From CBDCVO01 sp965223085 (GTDB taxonomy: Bacteria; Pseudomonadota; Gammaproteobacteria; Ga0077536), in contig OZ244981.1 in assembly GCA_965223085.1 (NCBI GenBank), positions 1,488,001-1,552,000 of the forward strand: a stretch of DNA of 64,000 nt, given 5' to 3'. The position numbers and the translations under genes are program-made. Positions 35,003 to 44,572 of the stretch are shown here, one piece after another (positions within the stretch are counted from its first letter, which is position 1; every line of letters starts with the position of its first letter). Below the pieces are notes generated by a model. That model saw only the letters and a program-made list of their open reading frames with translations. It did no database searches and was not told where the DNA came from.

Positions 35003-37165
35003 ATGACTCACATCGCTATCGTCGAATCCCTAAACGAACCACAGCAAGCGGCGGTAACCAGCGACACCGCGCACACATTGGTACTTGCCGGCGCGGGCAG
35101 TGGCAAAACCCGGGTCCTCGTTCATCGTGTCGCGTGGTTACTGGAAACCGGGCAGGCCTATCCAGGTGGTATTTTGGCGGTTACGTTTACCAATAAAGCC
35201 GCCGCCGAGATGCGCCATCGCATCGAGACGTTGCTCGGCCGCCCCGTGGGCGGGATGTGGGCGGGGACTTTTCACAACGTTGCTCATCGCTTTTTACGTC
35301 AACACCATCGCGAAGCGGGATTGCCGGAGCACTTTCAAATCATCGATGCCGAGGATCAGTTACGGACTTTGCGTCGGGTGATCCGCAATTTAAGTCTGGA
35401 CGAGAACGAGTGGCCCGCAAAAGAGTCGGCCTGGTTCATCAACGCGCGCAAAGACGAGGGTCTGCGGTCACCGCAAGTGGATCCGGAAGGCGACCTTAGC
35501 ATTCAAACGCTAGTCACAATCTACCGCGCTTATGAGCAGACCTGTGAACGTGCAGGGTTGCTGGATTTTGCCGAGTTATTGCTGCGTGCGTTCGAAACCT
35601 TAAAAACCAATGAGGATTTATTGCATCATTACCGTGAGCGGTTTTTTAACGTGCTTGTCGATGAGTTCCAGGACACCAATGCCATTCAATATGCGTGGCT
35701 ACGTTTGTTAGTCGGCGATCATAATCGCCTATTTGTAGTCGGTGACGACGATCAATCGATCTACAGCTGGCGCGGCGCGCAGGTTGAAAACATGCAACGC
35801 TTTCGCCGCGATTACCCGCGCCACGAAGTAGTGCGACTCGAGCAAAACTATCGATCCACCGGCGTTATTCTCCAGGCCGCCAATGCGCTGATCGCGAACA
35901 ATACGGCACGTCTCGGCAAGAACTTATGGACAAATGGCGCCGACGGTGACCACATCGACTTGTACGCTGCTTACAACGATCTGGAAGAAGCGCGCTATTG
36001 CGTGGAGCAAATTCAGCAATGGCACGAGCGGGGCGAACGCTATTCAGACTGCGCGATACTCTATCGCGTCAGCGCGCAATCCCGGGTACTCGAAGATGCC
36101 TTGCGGCAAGCAGACGTGCCTTATCGCGTCTACGGCGGTTTTCGCTTCTATGAACGTGCCGAAATCAAAGATGCGTTGGCGTATTTACGGCTCGTGATGT
36201 TTCATGGGGACGACGCAGCATTCGAGCGGATTGTCAATTTGCCCGCGCGCGGTATCGGACAACGTTCTATGGAGGCGATCCGCGCCACCGCCAGGCGTGA
36301 GCAAATCCCGCTGTGGGAGGCCGCGCAGCGTTTGGTCGAGAACCGGGAACTTTCTTCGCGCGCCGTCAACGCCCTGCGTGGATTCATGCGTCTTGTCGAC
36401 GAACTCAACGCCTCGATAGATGAAAGTTCCATTGAAGACTCACTTACGGCCGTGGTCGAGTGCTGCGGTCTCGTCGAACACTACAAAAAAGAAAAAGGTG
36501 AGCGCGGGCTCGATCGTATCGAAAATCTGGCAGAGCTGATTGTCGCAGCGCGTGACTTTGCTCCCGGCGAAGGTGAGGAAGAACTGCCTTTAATTACTGC
36601 GTTTCTAAGCCATGCGGCGCTCGAAGCAGGCGAAGGACAGGCGGCAGCGTTCGAAGATGCCGTACAGATGATGACCTTGCATTCGGCGAAGGGTTTGGAG
36701 TTTTTGCGGGTTTTTATCGTTGGTATGGAGGAAGGCTTGTTTCCGCATCAGCGTTCGGCAAACGACCCCGATCAAATCGAAGAAGAGCGCCGCTTGTGCT
36801 ACGTTGGCATTACCCGGGCGATGCGAAAACTAACGTTAAGTTATGCGGAAAGTCGGCGTTTGCACGGCAGTGATTTCTACCCCAAAGCGTCGCGTTTTTT
36901 GCAGGAGTTACCACCAGAGCTCATCGCTGAAATCCGCCTCGGCGGGGCAACCCCCGGCGCTTGGCGCACGCCTACCGAGGAAGAAGATGCGCTCGGCATT
37001 GAACTCGGTCAACGCGTCGTGCATCGGACTTTTGGCGAAGGCGTGGTATTGCAATTAGAGGGCCGCGGTGCGCACGCACGCGTACAGGTTAACTTCGTGA
37101 ATGGCGGCACGAAGTGGTTGGTGGTGGCGTATGCCGGACTCGAAGCGGGTGGTAATTTTTCATGA
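35003..37165 (+). CDS. uvrD: DNA helicase II (UvrD)
   Basis: UvrD is a 3'-5' superfamily 1A helicase for nucleotide excision and mismatch repair. The 720-residue protein shows motif I AGAGSGKTRVL, DEFQDTN (motif II), GDDDQSIYSWRGA (motif III), and TLHSAKGLEF with ITRAMRKL in the C-terminal motor. The C-terminal tail has the Tudor-like region typical of UvrD/PcrA (LGQRVVHRTFGEGVV). It starts 17 bases after the PyrK-like gene. Confidence 0.97.
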   Translation: MTHIAIVESLNEPQQAAVTSDTAHTLVLAGAGSGKTRVLVHRVAWLLETGQAYPGGILAVTFTNKAAAEMRHRIETLLGRPVGGMWAGTFHNVAHRFLRQHHREAGLPEHFQIIDAEDQLRTLRRVIRNLSLDENEWPAKESAWFINARKDEGLRSPQVDPEGDLSIQTLVTIYRAYEQTCERAGLLDFAELLLRAFETLKTNEDLLHHYRERFFNVLVDEFQDTNAIQYAWLRLLVGDHNRLFVVGDDDQSIYSWRGAQVENMQRFRRDYPRHEVVRLEQNYRSTGVILQAANALIANNTARLGKNLWTNGADGDHIDLYAAYNDLEEARYCVEQIQQWHERGERYSDCAILYRVSAQSRVLEDALRQADVPYRVYGGFRFYERAEIKDALAYLRLVMFHGDDAAFERIVNLPARGIGQRSMEAIRATARREQIPLWEAAQRLVENRELSSRAVNALRGFMRLVDELNASIDESSIEDSLTAVVECCGLVEHYKKEKGERGLDRIENLAELIVAARDFAPGEGEEELPLITAFLSHAALEAGEGQAAAFEDAVQMMTLHSAKGLEFLRVFIVGMEEGLFPHQRSANDPDQIEEERRLCYVGITRAMRKLTLSYAESRRLHGSDFYPKASRFLQELPPELIAEIRLGGATPGAWRTPTEEEDALGIELGQRVVHRTFGEGVVLQLEGRGAHARVQVNFVNGGTKWLVVAYAGLEAGGNFS

Positions 37166-37189
37166 ACATCGGAGGACGTTAGTAGCGCT

Positions 37190-38308
37190 ATGCGGCCTGG
37201 AGACGTGCCAAGGCGGATTTTCCACGTGCTCATGCTCGCGTGTCTCGTGGGCTTCTCGATCGCGTGCTCGCGTGAACCTGAGCGCACGACGCGCGCTGTC
37301 GATGCGCGCGAATTTCACTGGAAACTGGTAACCGCGTGGCCACCGAATTTGCCCGTCACGCACGATGCGATCGTGCAATTCGCCACCGATGTTGCGGCGA
37401 TGAGCTCGGGACGTTTGCACATCGAAGTCTATGCGGGCGGTGAGCTGATCCCGCCGCTGCAAGTTTTCGACGCGGTATCGCTGGGCGCGGTCGAAATGGG
37501 TCACGCCGCAGCGTACTATTGGGCCGGCAAAGTACCGGCCGGACAGTTTTTCGCCGCGGTTCCTTTTGGCATGAATTTGCGTGGCATGTGGGCGTGGCTA
37601 TACGGTGATGAGGGTAGGCACTTATGGCGCGAGATCTATGCGCCTTACAACGTCGTTCCGATCCCCATGGGCAATACCGGCATGCAGATGGGCGGTTGGT
37701 TTAACAAAGAAATTAAATCAGTCGCCGACATTAAGGGCTTGAAAATGCGTATTCCGGGCTTGGGCGGCAAAGTGCTCGCTGAAGCCGGCGGCAACCCGAT
37801 ATTACTATCCGGCGCTGAGGTTTATACCGCCTTAGAGCGGGGCAATATCGATGCGACGGAATGGGTGGGTCCACATCATGACCTGCGTTTCGGCTTAGAT
37901 GCTGCCGCACGCTATTATTACTACCCGGGTTGGCATGAGCCGGGGACGCAAATGGAATTGATCGTCAACCGCGAAGCTTGGGAAAGTTTACCGCCTGACT
38001 TGCGACTGATCGTCGAAAGCGCAGCTGCCAAAGCGAGCCTGACGCTTTATGGGCGTATGGAAGTAGAAAACGCCAAGAGTTACCGCGATATGCGGGCGGC
38101 CGGCAAAGTCGAGATGCGCGAATTCCCAACCGAGGTATTGCGCGAACTGAAAGCAAAAAGTGCGACCGCACTAAACGCCGAAGCAGACAAAAACTCAGCG
38201 TTTGCAGCTGTATATGCGGCTTACCGCGACTTTTGGGCGATGTTTCAAAACTGGGCCGCAGTGACCGACAACGCCTATCTGCGTTTCGAAATGCAAACCG
38301 CGGAGTGA
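37190..38308 (+). CDS. TRAP-type substrate-binding lipoprotein
   Basis: The 372-residue protein has a lipoprotein signal (SIAC, modified Cys near residue 26) and a DctP-type binding fold. MGNTGMQMGGWF, LKMRIPGLGGKVLAEAGG and the segment around DATEWVGPHHD resemble the TakP/alpha-keto-acid subgroup of TRAP receptors. The ligand cannot be read off. No DctQ or DctM membrane subunits are present in the window, so it is an orphan receptor here. GGAGG (37171-37175) lies 14 bases upstream. The 169-base gap to the convergent hyuB holds nothing recognisable. Confidence 0.85.
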   Translation: MRPGDVPRRIFHVLMLACLVGFSIACSREPERTTRAVDAREFHWKLVTAWPPNLPVTHDAIVQFATDVAAMSSGRLHIEVYAGGELIPPLQVFDAVSLGAVEMGHAAAYYWAGKVPAGQFFAAVPFGMNLRGMWAWLYGDEGRHLWREIYAPYNVVPIPMGNTGMQMGGWFNKEIKSVADIKGLKMRIPGLGGKVLAEAGGNPILLSGAEVYTALERGNIDATEWVGPHHDLRFGLDAAARYYYYPGWHEPGTQMELIVNREAWESLPPDLRLIVESAAAKASLTLYGRMEVENAKSYRDMRAAGKVEMREFPTEVLRELKAKSATALNAEADKNSAFAAVYAAYRDFWAMFQNWAAVTDNAYLRFEMQTAE

Positions 38309-38477
38309 AACGCGTCAGGGCGATCAACTTATCGCTTGCATCAACGAGGCAAACAGAATGCGTGCCGTGGAAAGCGCTGCGAGTCTCGACACCGGGTTGG
38401 TCGACGTCGGCGGCAGTGCACGCCTGTGATTACGGCGAGCCTATCGATCGAAGCGTGTTTTGCGACCGGCGCTTAGT

Positions 38478-40280
38478 CTAACGCTGGCGACGGCGCAGTG
38501 ATGCGGTCGCTTCGTGATCGATATCGCCATGTTTATCGAACTTTACACCGTAGACCAGCTCGGCGCGTTCGCGGCTAACGAGCCCTTCGTTGACATCGCG
38601 CAACACCTTCGTCACGGGGCGTTCCGTTGCTGGCCCGTAGCCCCCGCCGCCGGCGCAATAAGAGGCAATTTTCTCGCCCGGCTGCAAAGTCACGACCGTC
38701 ACCGCAGCTAAGGGCTCGGTGGAGCCATCTGCGCGCTTGATGAAGTTTTCGATGCCGGCGCCATCTCCGCCGCCGCGCGCGCCCTGCGGCTTGTTGATTG
38801 CCCCGTCTGCAACGAAGGCCACGTCCATTGGGTTACTCCCGATGGGACCGTATTCACAATAACCAGACTGTGCCCCCGTCGTGCGCCCCGCACCTTCGGT
38901 GTCCGCCACCAGGTGACGAGCGTTGATTAGGATGGGGAAGTTCATCTCGTCGAGCTCCACACTGTCGATAAAACACATGCCGCCGTTCCCTGCGTGGCAA
39001 ATGGTTAACCATGCGTCGGCTGAGGGCGCCGCCGGACCGCCGGTGTCGAGCAAGAAGACCTGGTTCACGTACGGCGCATCGTCACGGCGCGGATCGAGTC
39101 CCGAGATAACCCCGAGAGAAGCCGGGAAGATCGGACCTGCTTCGGCTAAGCCAAGACCATCGGCGATTTTGGCAAATGCCATCTGGGTGGAATTCGTGAC
39201 GCGATCGGCGAGATTCGTGGTTGCCGCCGACATGCTCGTAGGGTGTTTGCCGCCACCTGCGATACAAGCGTCGCGGATGAGTACTTCGATGCGACGAAAA
39301 CTGCCAGCGTTTGTCGGCACTGCATCGGCAATGCTGTAGAAGACGGCCATCATCGCTGCGGTGCGCGCGCATCCCTCACTGAGGTTCAATCCGCACGGCA
39401 TTGTGTCTGGGTTGTCCGTTAGGTCAATCGTGACCTTAGCTGCTTTTGCGTTCACCGTGACGGTCGATGTGATCGGGACGCCGGCCGCGGGCGTCCCCGG
39501 CACGGGATCGTGCGTACTCGTGGCGCTCGCCTTGCCGCTCGGTACGCGTTTCAACGCCGCTATCATTTGCCGCTCGCTGTAATCGAACCATTCCCGCGCG
39601 AATGCGTGCAACGTCTCCCAACCGTATTCCTCGCCCATCGCCAGGACTTCACGCTCGCCGATGCGCGCGGCGCCAACCATGGCGAGAAAATCGCCGCGCC
39701 ATTGGTCTGGTACGCGAATACGCATTTCACACATGCGCACGACGTCATCGAGGTCGCGATAGTCTTCTTGCACCTTCACGGCCGGAAAGATCAACGCGCC
39801 TTCCTCATAGACATCGCGCGCATCTCCCATGTAGGTCGTGGGCTGCGAGTTGCCGCAGTCCGCCTGATGTGCCTTCACCCAGATGGTAAAGCGGTGCACG
39901 CCATCGGCGTCGATCACGGGCACGAGAATGGTGTGGTCGGCGGGATGCGAACAACCGTGATAGGGCGAGTTATGCAGGAATGCATCGCCGCGCCGCAACT
40001 CGCGATGGAGTTCCATCATCGCGCGTGTCATCAAATCCGCGCCGCTCAAATGATGGATCGGTAGCGACTCGGCGCCGGCAAGCAGCTCGCAATCCGAGGT
40101 GACGATGCTGGTGGAAAAATCGCGCGCTAGGTTGAGTACGCCGGAGCGCCCCGTGCGCAGCAAAGTATTCGCCATCTTCGTCGTCACCGCTTCGAAGCGT
40201 TTGTTGAGAATCGCCAAGGTGACGGGATCGAAACGTGCTTGCGTCGAACGTTTGCGGTTTTTTTTCGCGGTCTTGCCCAT
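38478..40280 (-). CDS. hyuB: Hydantoinase B / oxoprolinase family protein (HyuB)
   Basis: The 600-residue protein belongs to the HyuB family of ATP-dependent ring-opening hydrolases and carboxylases (N-methylhydantoinase, 5-oxoprolinase, acetone or acetophenone carboxylase). It has an RSGVLNLARDFSTSIVT-type N-terminus, HNSPYHGCSHPADHT, and the C-terminal CAGGGGYG motif. The substrate cannot be assigned. It follows hyuA by 11 bases and presumably forms a complex with it. Being last in the cluster, it faces the TRAP receptor gene. Confidence 0.88.
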   Translation of the reverse strand: MGKTAKKNRKRSTQARFDPVTLAILNKRFEAVTTKMANTLLRTGRSGVLNLARDFSTSIVTSDCELLAGAESLPIHHLSGADLMTRAMMELHRELRRGDAFLHNSPYHGCSHPADHTILVPVIDADGVHRFTIWVKAHQADCGNSQPTTYMGDARDVYEEGALIFPAVKVQEDYRDLDDVVRMCEMRIRVPDQWRGDFLAMVGAARIGEREVLAMGEEYGWETLHAFAREWFDYSERQMIAALKRVPSGKASATSTHDPVPGTPAAGVPITSTVTVNAKAAKVTIDLTDNPDTMPCGLNLSEGCARTAAMMAVFYSIADAVPTNAGSFRRIEVLIRDACIAGGGKHPTSMSAATTNLADRVTNSTQMAFAKIADGLGLAEAGPIFPASLGVISGLDPRRDDAPYVNQVFLLDTGGPAAPSADAWLTICHAGNGGMCFIDSVELDEMNFPILINARHLVADTEGAGRTTGAQSGYCEYGPIGSNPMDVAFVADGAINKPQGARGGGDGAGIENFIKRADGSTEPLAAVTVVTLQPGEKIASYCAGGGGYGPATERPVTKVLRDVNEGLVSRERAELVYGVKFDKHGDIDHEATASLRRRQR

Positions 40281-40291
40281 GCGATGCGCCC

Positions 40292-42364
40292 CTAAGGTGT
40301 GACGATGAGGCTGTAGGCACGTGATAGTCGTGCTACTGCGCCGGGGTCGATGACGACGGTGGTATAGGGCGACTCGATAATTGCCGGCCCCTGTATGACA
40401 CTGTCGCGTGCGAGCCCGGCGAAGTGGAAAATCGGAACCGATTGCGCGCGTTTACCGTCGAAACACGCGTTGCGTTTCGCGACGGAATCCTGACGAGCCA
40501 CGCGGGGGCGGGCTAGGCGACCAAGCTTACCAGTGCCGACGCGGCAGCGCGCGGCGGTCCGCCAGGCGATGAAATCCACTTCCGATTCCGTATCGCGAAA
40601 ACCGAAAACCTGTTCGTGGGCGTCGTCAAAACGAGCTCGGACTTCGTCGAGATCCGAATTCTTGGCAAACGATGCACGTCCCAGGTCGACGTCCAATTCC
40701 CAAATCTGCGCGCGATAACGTGCTTCCACGAAATAGTCGATCGCCTGTTCGCTGCTATCTTTGCCGGGGCCGCGGAAAAAACCTCGGCACTGCGATGCCA
40801 AACCCTTAAGTACTTTATTCACCCGGGCTCGTTCGAAGCCGTCTGTAGAGGTATGGCACAGCGCGCGGTAATCGGCGTGCAGATCGGAGAGCAGGCCACC
40901 GGAAGCAGACAGGGCCGCGCCGACTTCGGGGAAGATCACATTATTGCAGCCGAGCCGCCGCGCTATGGCAACGGAATTGAGTCCCGCTGCACCGCCACCG
41001 CCGATCAATACGGTACCGCGCGGATCGAGTCCTTGATGGATCGTGATCTGTTCAATAGCGGCGACCATGTTCTCCGTCGCGAGCCGGATGATCGCGGCCG
41101 CGGCCGGCAACAGGTCGAGTCCGAGCGGTGCGCAGACATCGGTCTCGATGGCACGCATCGCCTGGTCCACTTCCAGGCGCATGGCGCCGCCGAGAAAGTA
41201 TTCCGGATCGATATGTCCAAGCACAAGCGAGGCATCTGTGACGGTCGCTTGCTCGCCGCTACGCCCGTAGCAGGCCGGGCCCGGCACAGCACCCGCGCTC
41301 TGCGGGCCGACGTGTAATAGCCCGCCGTCGTCGACCCAAGCGATGCTGCCGCCGCCGGCGCCGATGCTTTTGACGTCGACGGATGGAAAGCCCACCAGGT
41401 GACCGCGATAACGCTCCCCGATCCAGGTCTCCGGCGTGTGGGGAATGGTGCCGTTACGTACCAGGCTTACGTCGTAAGTGGTGCCGCCGGTATCGGCGAC
41501 GATCGCGGTGTCAGCGCCTAAGTCCTTAGTCGCAAAATAACGTCCGGCGAGCGGTGCGAGTGAGGGACCGGAGCCAATCGACTGTATGGGTGCCGCGCCG
41601 AGATCCTGGTAATCCATCACCCCACCCGTCGACGTCAGCATCAACAGGCGTCCGCCAAATCCCGCCTCGCCAAGGCGTTCCGCGAGGCCGCCCAAGTAAC
41701 GCGTCATCATGGGCTTTAGAGACGCGTCGATGGCGGTCGAGGAGGCGCGCCGGTATTCTCGCAAGATTGGATTCAAGGCGCTGGATAGTGAATACGGGAT
41801 AGCGGGCAGATGTTCGTTGAGCAACTCACCGATGCGCCGTTCGTGCGCGGGATTGACGGTGGACCACAACAGACACACGGCCACGGCTTCGACGCGTTCA
41901 CGCTGCAGTTGTTTCAACGTCGCGATGACCGATTTTTCATCGAGCGGTGTGGCAATTTCGCCGTCGGCCTGGATACGTTCGTCGATCTCGAATGTCAGTG
42001 CGCGTGGCACGTACGGTTCCGGAAACGGTACTGCGTAGTTGAACGGTTCCTGCCGTCCGCCTTCGCGCAGCACGAGAATGTCGCGATGTCCGGCGGTGGT
42101 AAGAAACGCGGTGCGCGCGGTGTTGCCCGTAATGATGGCGTTAATGGCGTGTGTCGTACCGTGAATGAATGTCGTTACCTCGCCAAGAAAATCGGTGAGG
42201 GTCTGCTTGGTGTCCTGCGCCGCTAGCGCCAGCGCATCTAGGATCCCGCGTGGCGGATCCGCTGGCGTGGTCGGCGCTTTGTACATCCGGATCCGTTGTT
42301 TGCCATCTTCGACGACGAGATCCGTGAATGTCCCGCCGGTGTCACATGCACATCTCAAGCTCAT
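40292..42364 (-). CDS. hyuA: Hydantoinase A / oxoprolinase family protein (HyuA)
   Basis: The 690-residue ATP-binding subunit starts with DTGGTFTDLVVED, followed by FIHGTTHAINAII, DTGGTTYDVSLV and IGAGGGSIAWVD, as in HyuA, OplA and acetone carboxylase subunits. The family hydrolyses or carboxylates substrates using ATP. Together with HyuB the size fits the two-subunit N-methylhydantoinase layout, but neighbours suggest another substrate. It lies 28 bases downstream of the dehydrogenase gene. Confidence 0.88.
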   Translation of the reverse strand: MSLRCACDTGGTFTDLVVEDGKQRIRMYKAPTTPADPPRGILDALALAAQDTKQTLTDFLGEVTTFIHGTTHAINAIITGNTARTAFLTTAGHRDILVLREGGRQEPFNYAVPFPEPYVPRALTFEIDERIQADGEIATPLDEKSVIATLKQLQRERVEAVAVCLLWSTVNPAHERRIGELLNEHLPAIPYSLSSALNPILREYRRASSTAIDASLKPMMTRYLGGLAERLGEAGFGGRLLMLTSTGGVMDYQDLGAAPIQSIGSGPSLAPLAGRYFATKDLGADTAIVADTGGTTYDVSLVRNGTIPHTPETWIGERYRGHLVGFPSVDVKSIGAGGGSIAWVDDGGLLHVGPQSAGAVPGPACYGRSGEQATVTDASLVLGHIDPEYFLGGAMRLEVDQAMRAIETDVCAPLGLDLLPAAAAIIRLATENMVAAIEQITIHQGLDPRGTVLIGGGGAAGLNSVAIARRLGCNNVIFPEVGAALSASGGLLSDLHADYRALCHTSTDGFERARVNKVLKGLASQCRGFFRGPGKDSSEQAIDYFVEARYRAQIWELDVDLGRASFAKNSDLDEVRARFDDAHEQVFGFRDTESEVDFIAWRTAARCRVGTGKLGRLARPRVARQDSVAKRNACFDGKRAQSVPIFHFAGLARDSVIQGPAIIESPYTTVVIDPGAVARLSRAYSLIVTP

Positions 42365-42392
42365 GTCTCAGTCCCCGTAACCTGGACCGCAC

Positions 42393-43163
42393 TCAACCAA
42401 CGCCGGTCGTGATGCCCTCGTCGGCTATGATGGATTCTCCGTAGAGCGAGCGGGCTTCATCGGAGACTAGGAAGGCGCAGATCGCGGCCATTTCTGTGGG
42501 TGGACTGAACGTCCGATTCGAAGGGGTCATGTTCTCCATGGCGGCAATGTATTCGCGATGCGCGGGATCGGTGCGGAGTTCCTCGTTCAACGGCGTCGCG
42601 GTGTTGCCAGGCGCAATGGCATTGATGTTGATGTTATAAGGCGCGAGCTCGCGGGCGAGCGCGCGTGTCAACATATCGACGGCGGCCTTCGTGGCGCAGT
42701 ACAGCGAATACGTGCCAATGCCCCAAGTCGCGGCGATCGACGAGATGTTGACAATCTTGCCATAGCGCCGTGTTTTCATTCCCGGAACGACGGCGTTGAT
42801 CGCGAAGAATGTGCCCTTGAAATTGATATCTGCCATACGCTCGTAATCCGCTTCCGTCGTCTCACCTATCGGCGTGGGAACATAGAGCCCGGCGGAGTTC
42901 ACCAAAATGTCGACCGGTCCGCTCGCCTGTTCGACGTCACCGACGAGACGCCCGATTGCGGCCACATCGCGCACCTCGCAGGTAAACGCGTAGGCGCGTC
43001 CGCCCACCGTGCGGATCCGCTCGGCGACGCGCTCGGCTTTGCTCAGGTCGCCGCTCGCGATCACGGCAACGGCGGCGCCGTCCGCCGCGAGCCGCGCTGC
43101 GACCGCCGCGCCGATCCCGGAAGACCCGCCCATCACCAGCGCTGTCTTGTGCTGTAATTTCAT
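42393..43163 (-). CDS. Short-chain dehydrogenase/reductase
   Basis: A classical SDR of 256 residues: the Rossmann motif GGSSGIGAA near residue 11, the catalytic Ser in NISSIAATWG, and YxxxK as YCATK. The ATG at 43163 overlaps the stop of the MetE-like gene (ATGA), so both are probably translated together, pointing to consecutive steps. It probably oxidises a hydroxyl compound with NAD(P)+; the true substrate is unknown. Confidence 0.88.
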   Translation of the reverse strand: MKLQHKTALVMGGSSGIGAAVAARLAADGAAVAVIASGDLSKAERVAERIRTVGGRAYAFTCEVRDVAAIGRLVGDVEQASGPVDILVNSAGLYVPTPIGETTEADYERMADINFKGTFFAINAVVPGMKTRRYGKIVNISSIAATWGIGTYSLYCATKAAVDMLTRALARELAPYNININAIAPGNTATPLNEELRTDPAHREYIAAMENMTPSNRTFSPPTEMAAICAFLVSDEARSLYGESIIADEGITTGVG

Positions 43164-44362
43164 GCCGAGGTTCCCCAGAGCTTGGACGAGGCGATGGTGG
43201 CGCCGTCCGCGAGTGCGTGGAGTTTTGCCCAAGCGACGTCCTCGGCCACCATGACGTACCCAGCGAACGTCGAAAACCCACAGTCCGTGCTTGCGACTAC
43301 GCGTTCGCGATCGCCGATGACGTTGACAAACTCGAGGATCCGTTTCGCCACGACCTCCGGATGTTCGAGATAGTTATAGGTCACGTCGATGCAGCCCGGG
43401 TAGAGCACCATCTCGGGCGGCGGCGGCAGGCGCCGGAACAGTTCGATTTCGTGGTTGTGGCGCGGGTTCGCGCAGGCCAGCGACAGCCCGCCGACATTCG
43501 CCTGGTATAGCAGGGGCAGTAATGGTTCGAGATCGATGTCGTCGATGTGCGGTCCTTCCCAGTTGCCCCAGCACAGGTGCAGACGCACCTTCTCGCGCGG
43601 GATGTTTTCGAGCGCGAGATTTATCGCGTCGATGTGCAACGCGACCCTTTCCAAGAACATCTCAAGCGGTTTGTCGACGTACATGATCTGGCGTTCGAGC
43701 GCTAAATCCGGTGCATCGAGCTGCAGAATGTGACCACGGGAGACGATGAGTTCATATTCCTTTTTCATTTCGCGCGCGAGTGCGTAAACGTACTCCTCGT
43801 CACTTGAATACGTTGAATGGTTTGCATTGCGCAGCAACGTCGTCGAAAGGATCCCAGGAGTAGCCGCGGATACGAAAGTATCGACGAACGATTGTCGCGA
43901 CTGCGGATCCGCTTCGAGTACCTCGGCGAAAAGATCGAGTTCCTCGAGCGCCTGTGTGTCGTCGTAATGAACTTCGTCGATACACTCCGGCATTTCCCAG
44001 GTCGTCGCCGATTCTTTGATCGTGTCGACCCCGGCGCGGCGCGCAAGGAATTCCGCGTACTTCGGAAACTTCTTGAAGTCGGTTACTGTGCCACGTGCCG
44101 AATGACCGCCAAATCCGCTCATGCGGTTCTTTGCATAGATAGAAAACCCGAGGCGCGGGATTTCGCCGTCACAGGGAATGTCGATCCCGCATTCGGCCTG
44201 TTTGCGGAGGATGTCGACCATTTCGTCACGCGCCTGGGCGCGGAATTCGCCGCGGTCGACGGCCTTGCCCGCCTCCATGTCACCGAGCATAGCGAGCAGC
44301 CGTTCGGAGCGCGGCAGACTGCCGACGTGGGTGGTAAGAATGCGATCTTGACTCAAGCTCAT
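43160..44362 (-). CDS. MetE-like zinc methyl/alkyltransferase
   Basis: The 400-residue protein corresponds to the C-terminal catalytic domain of cobalamin-independent methionine synthase (TTHVGSLPRSE near the start). The zinc ligands of this family appear intact: His and Cys in LHLCWGN and a later Cys in ASTDCGFSTF. No N-terminal MetE half is present, so it is not full methionine synthase. Relatives of this size include epoxyalkane:coenzyme M transferase and archaeal MetE. ATG 44362, preceded by a GGGGG-rich ribosome site, is chosen over the longer open frame. First gene of a minus-strand operon. Confidence 0.85.
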   Translation of the reverse strand: MSLSQDRILTTHVGSLPRSERLLAMLGDMEAGKAVDRGEFRAQARDEMVDILRKQAECGIDIPCDGEIPRLGFSIYAKNRMSGFGGHSARGTVTDFKKFPKYAEFLARRAGVDTIKESATTWEMPECIDEVHYDDTQALEELDLFAEVLEADPQSRQSFVDTFVSAATPGILSTTLLRNANHSTYSSDEEYVYALAREMKKEYELIVSRGHILQLDAPDLALERQIMYVDKPLEMFLERVALHIDAINLALENIPREKVRLHLCWGNWEGPHIDDIDLEPLLPLLYQANVGGLSLACANPRHNHEIELFRRLPPPPEMVLYPGCIDVTYNYLEHPEVVAKRILEFVNVIGDRERVVASTDCGFSTFAGYVMVAEDVAWAKLHALADGATIASSKLWGTSA

Positions 44363-44423
44363 CTGCTGCCCCCTGATTTTTTGCCACGGACACTCGTATC
44401 GAGGATCTGAAAACGAAATATGA

Positions 44424-44454
44424 TCGACAATATTGTCGACAAAATAGATCGACA
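44424..44454. promoter_or_regulatory. Palindromic operator candidate between the MetE-like gene and gntR
   Basis: TCGACAATATTGTCGA (44424-44439) is a perfect 16-bp palindrome. TTGTCGACAA (44433-44442) is a second, overlapping one, and another TCGACA half-site lies at 44449-44454. GntR proteins of the FCD type often bind sites of the form TTGTnnACAA, so the regulator encoded at 44573 is the natural candidate. The site lies in the divergent promoter region, where binding could control both directions. Confidence 0.6.
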
Positions 44455-44572
44455 CCAGTGCCGCTGTCAACGGTAAATGATAAGCTAGGCTTTCATCGCT
44501 CGGGCTTGGCGGCGCGACGCCCGCTACCTGGATTTTTCTCGATAGTGAAAGCTGTAATGTCCAATTCACCTC

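Noticed and set aside
40616..41317. Long frames on the plus strand opposite hyuA, hyuB and the SDR gene (also 39510-40064 and 42558-43157)
   Set aside because: They show no protein-family motifs and lie fully inside genes with clear catalytic motifs on the minus strand.
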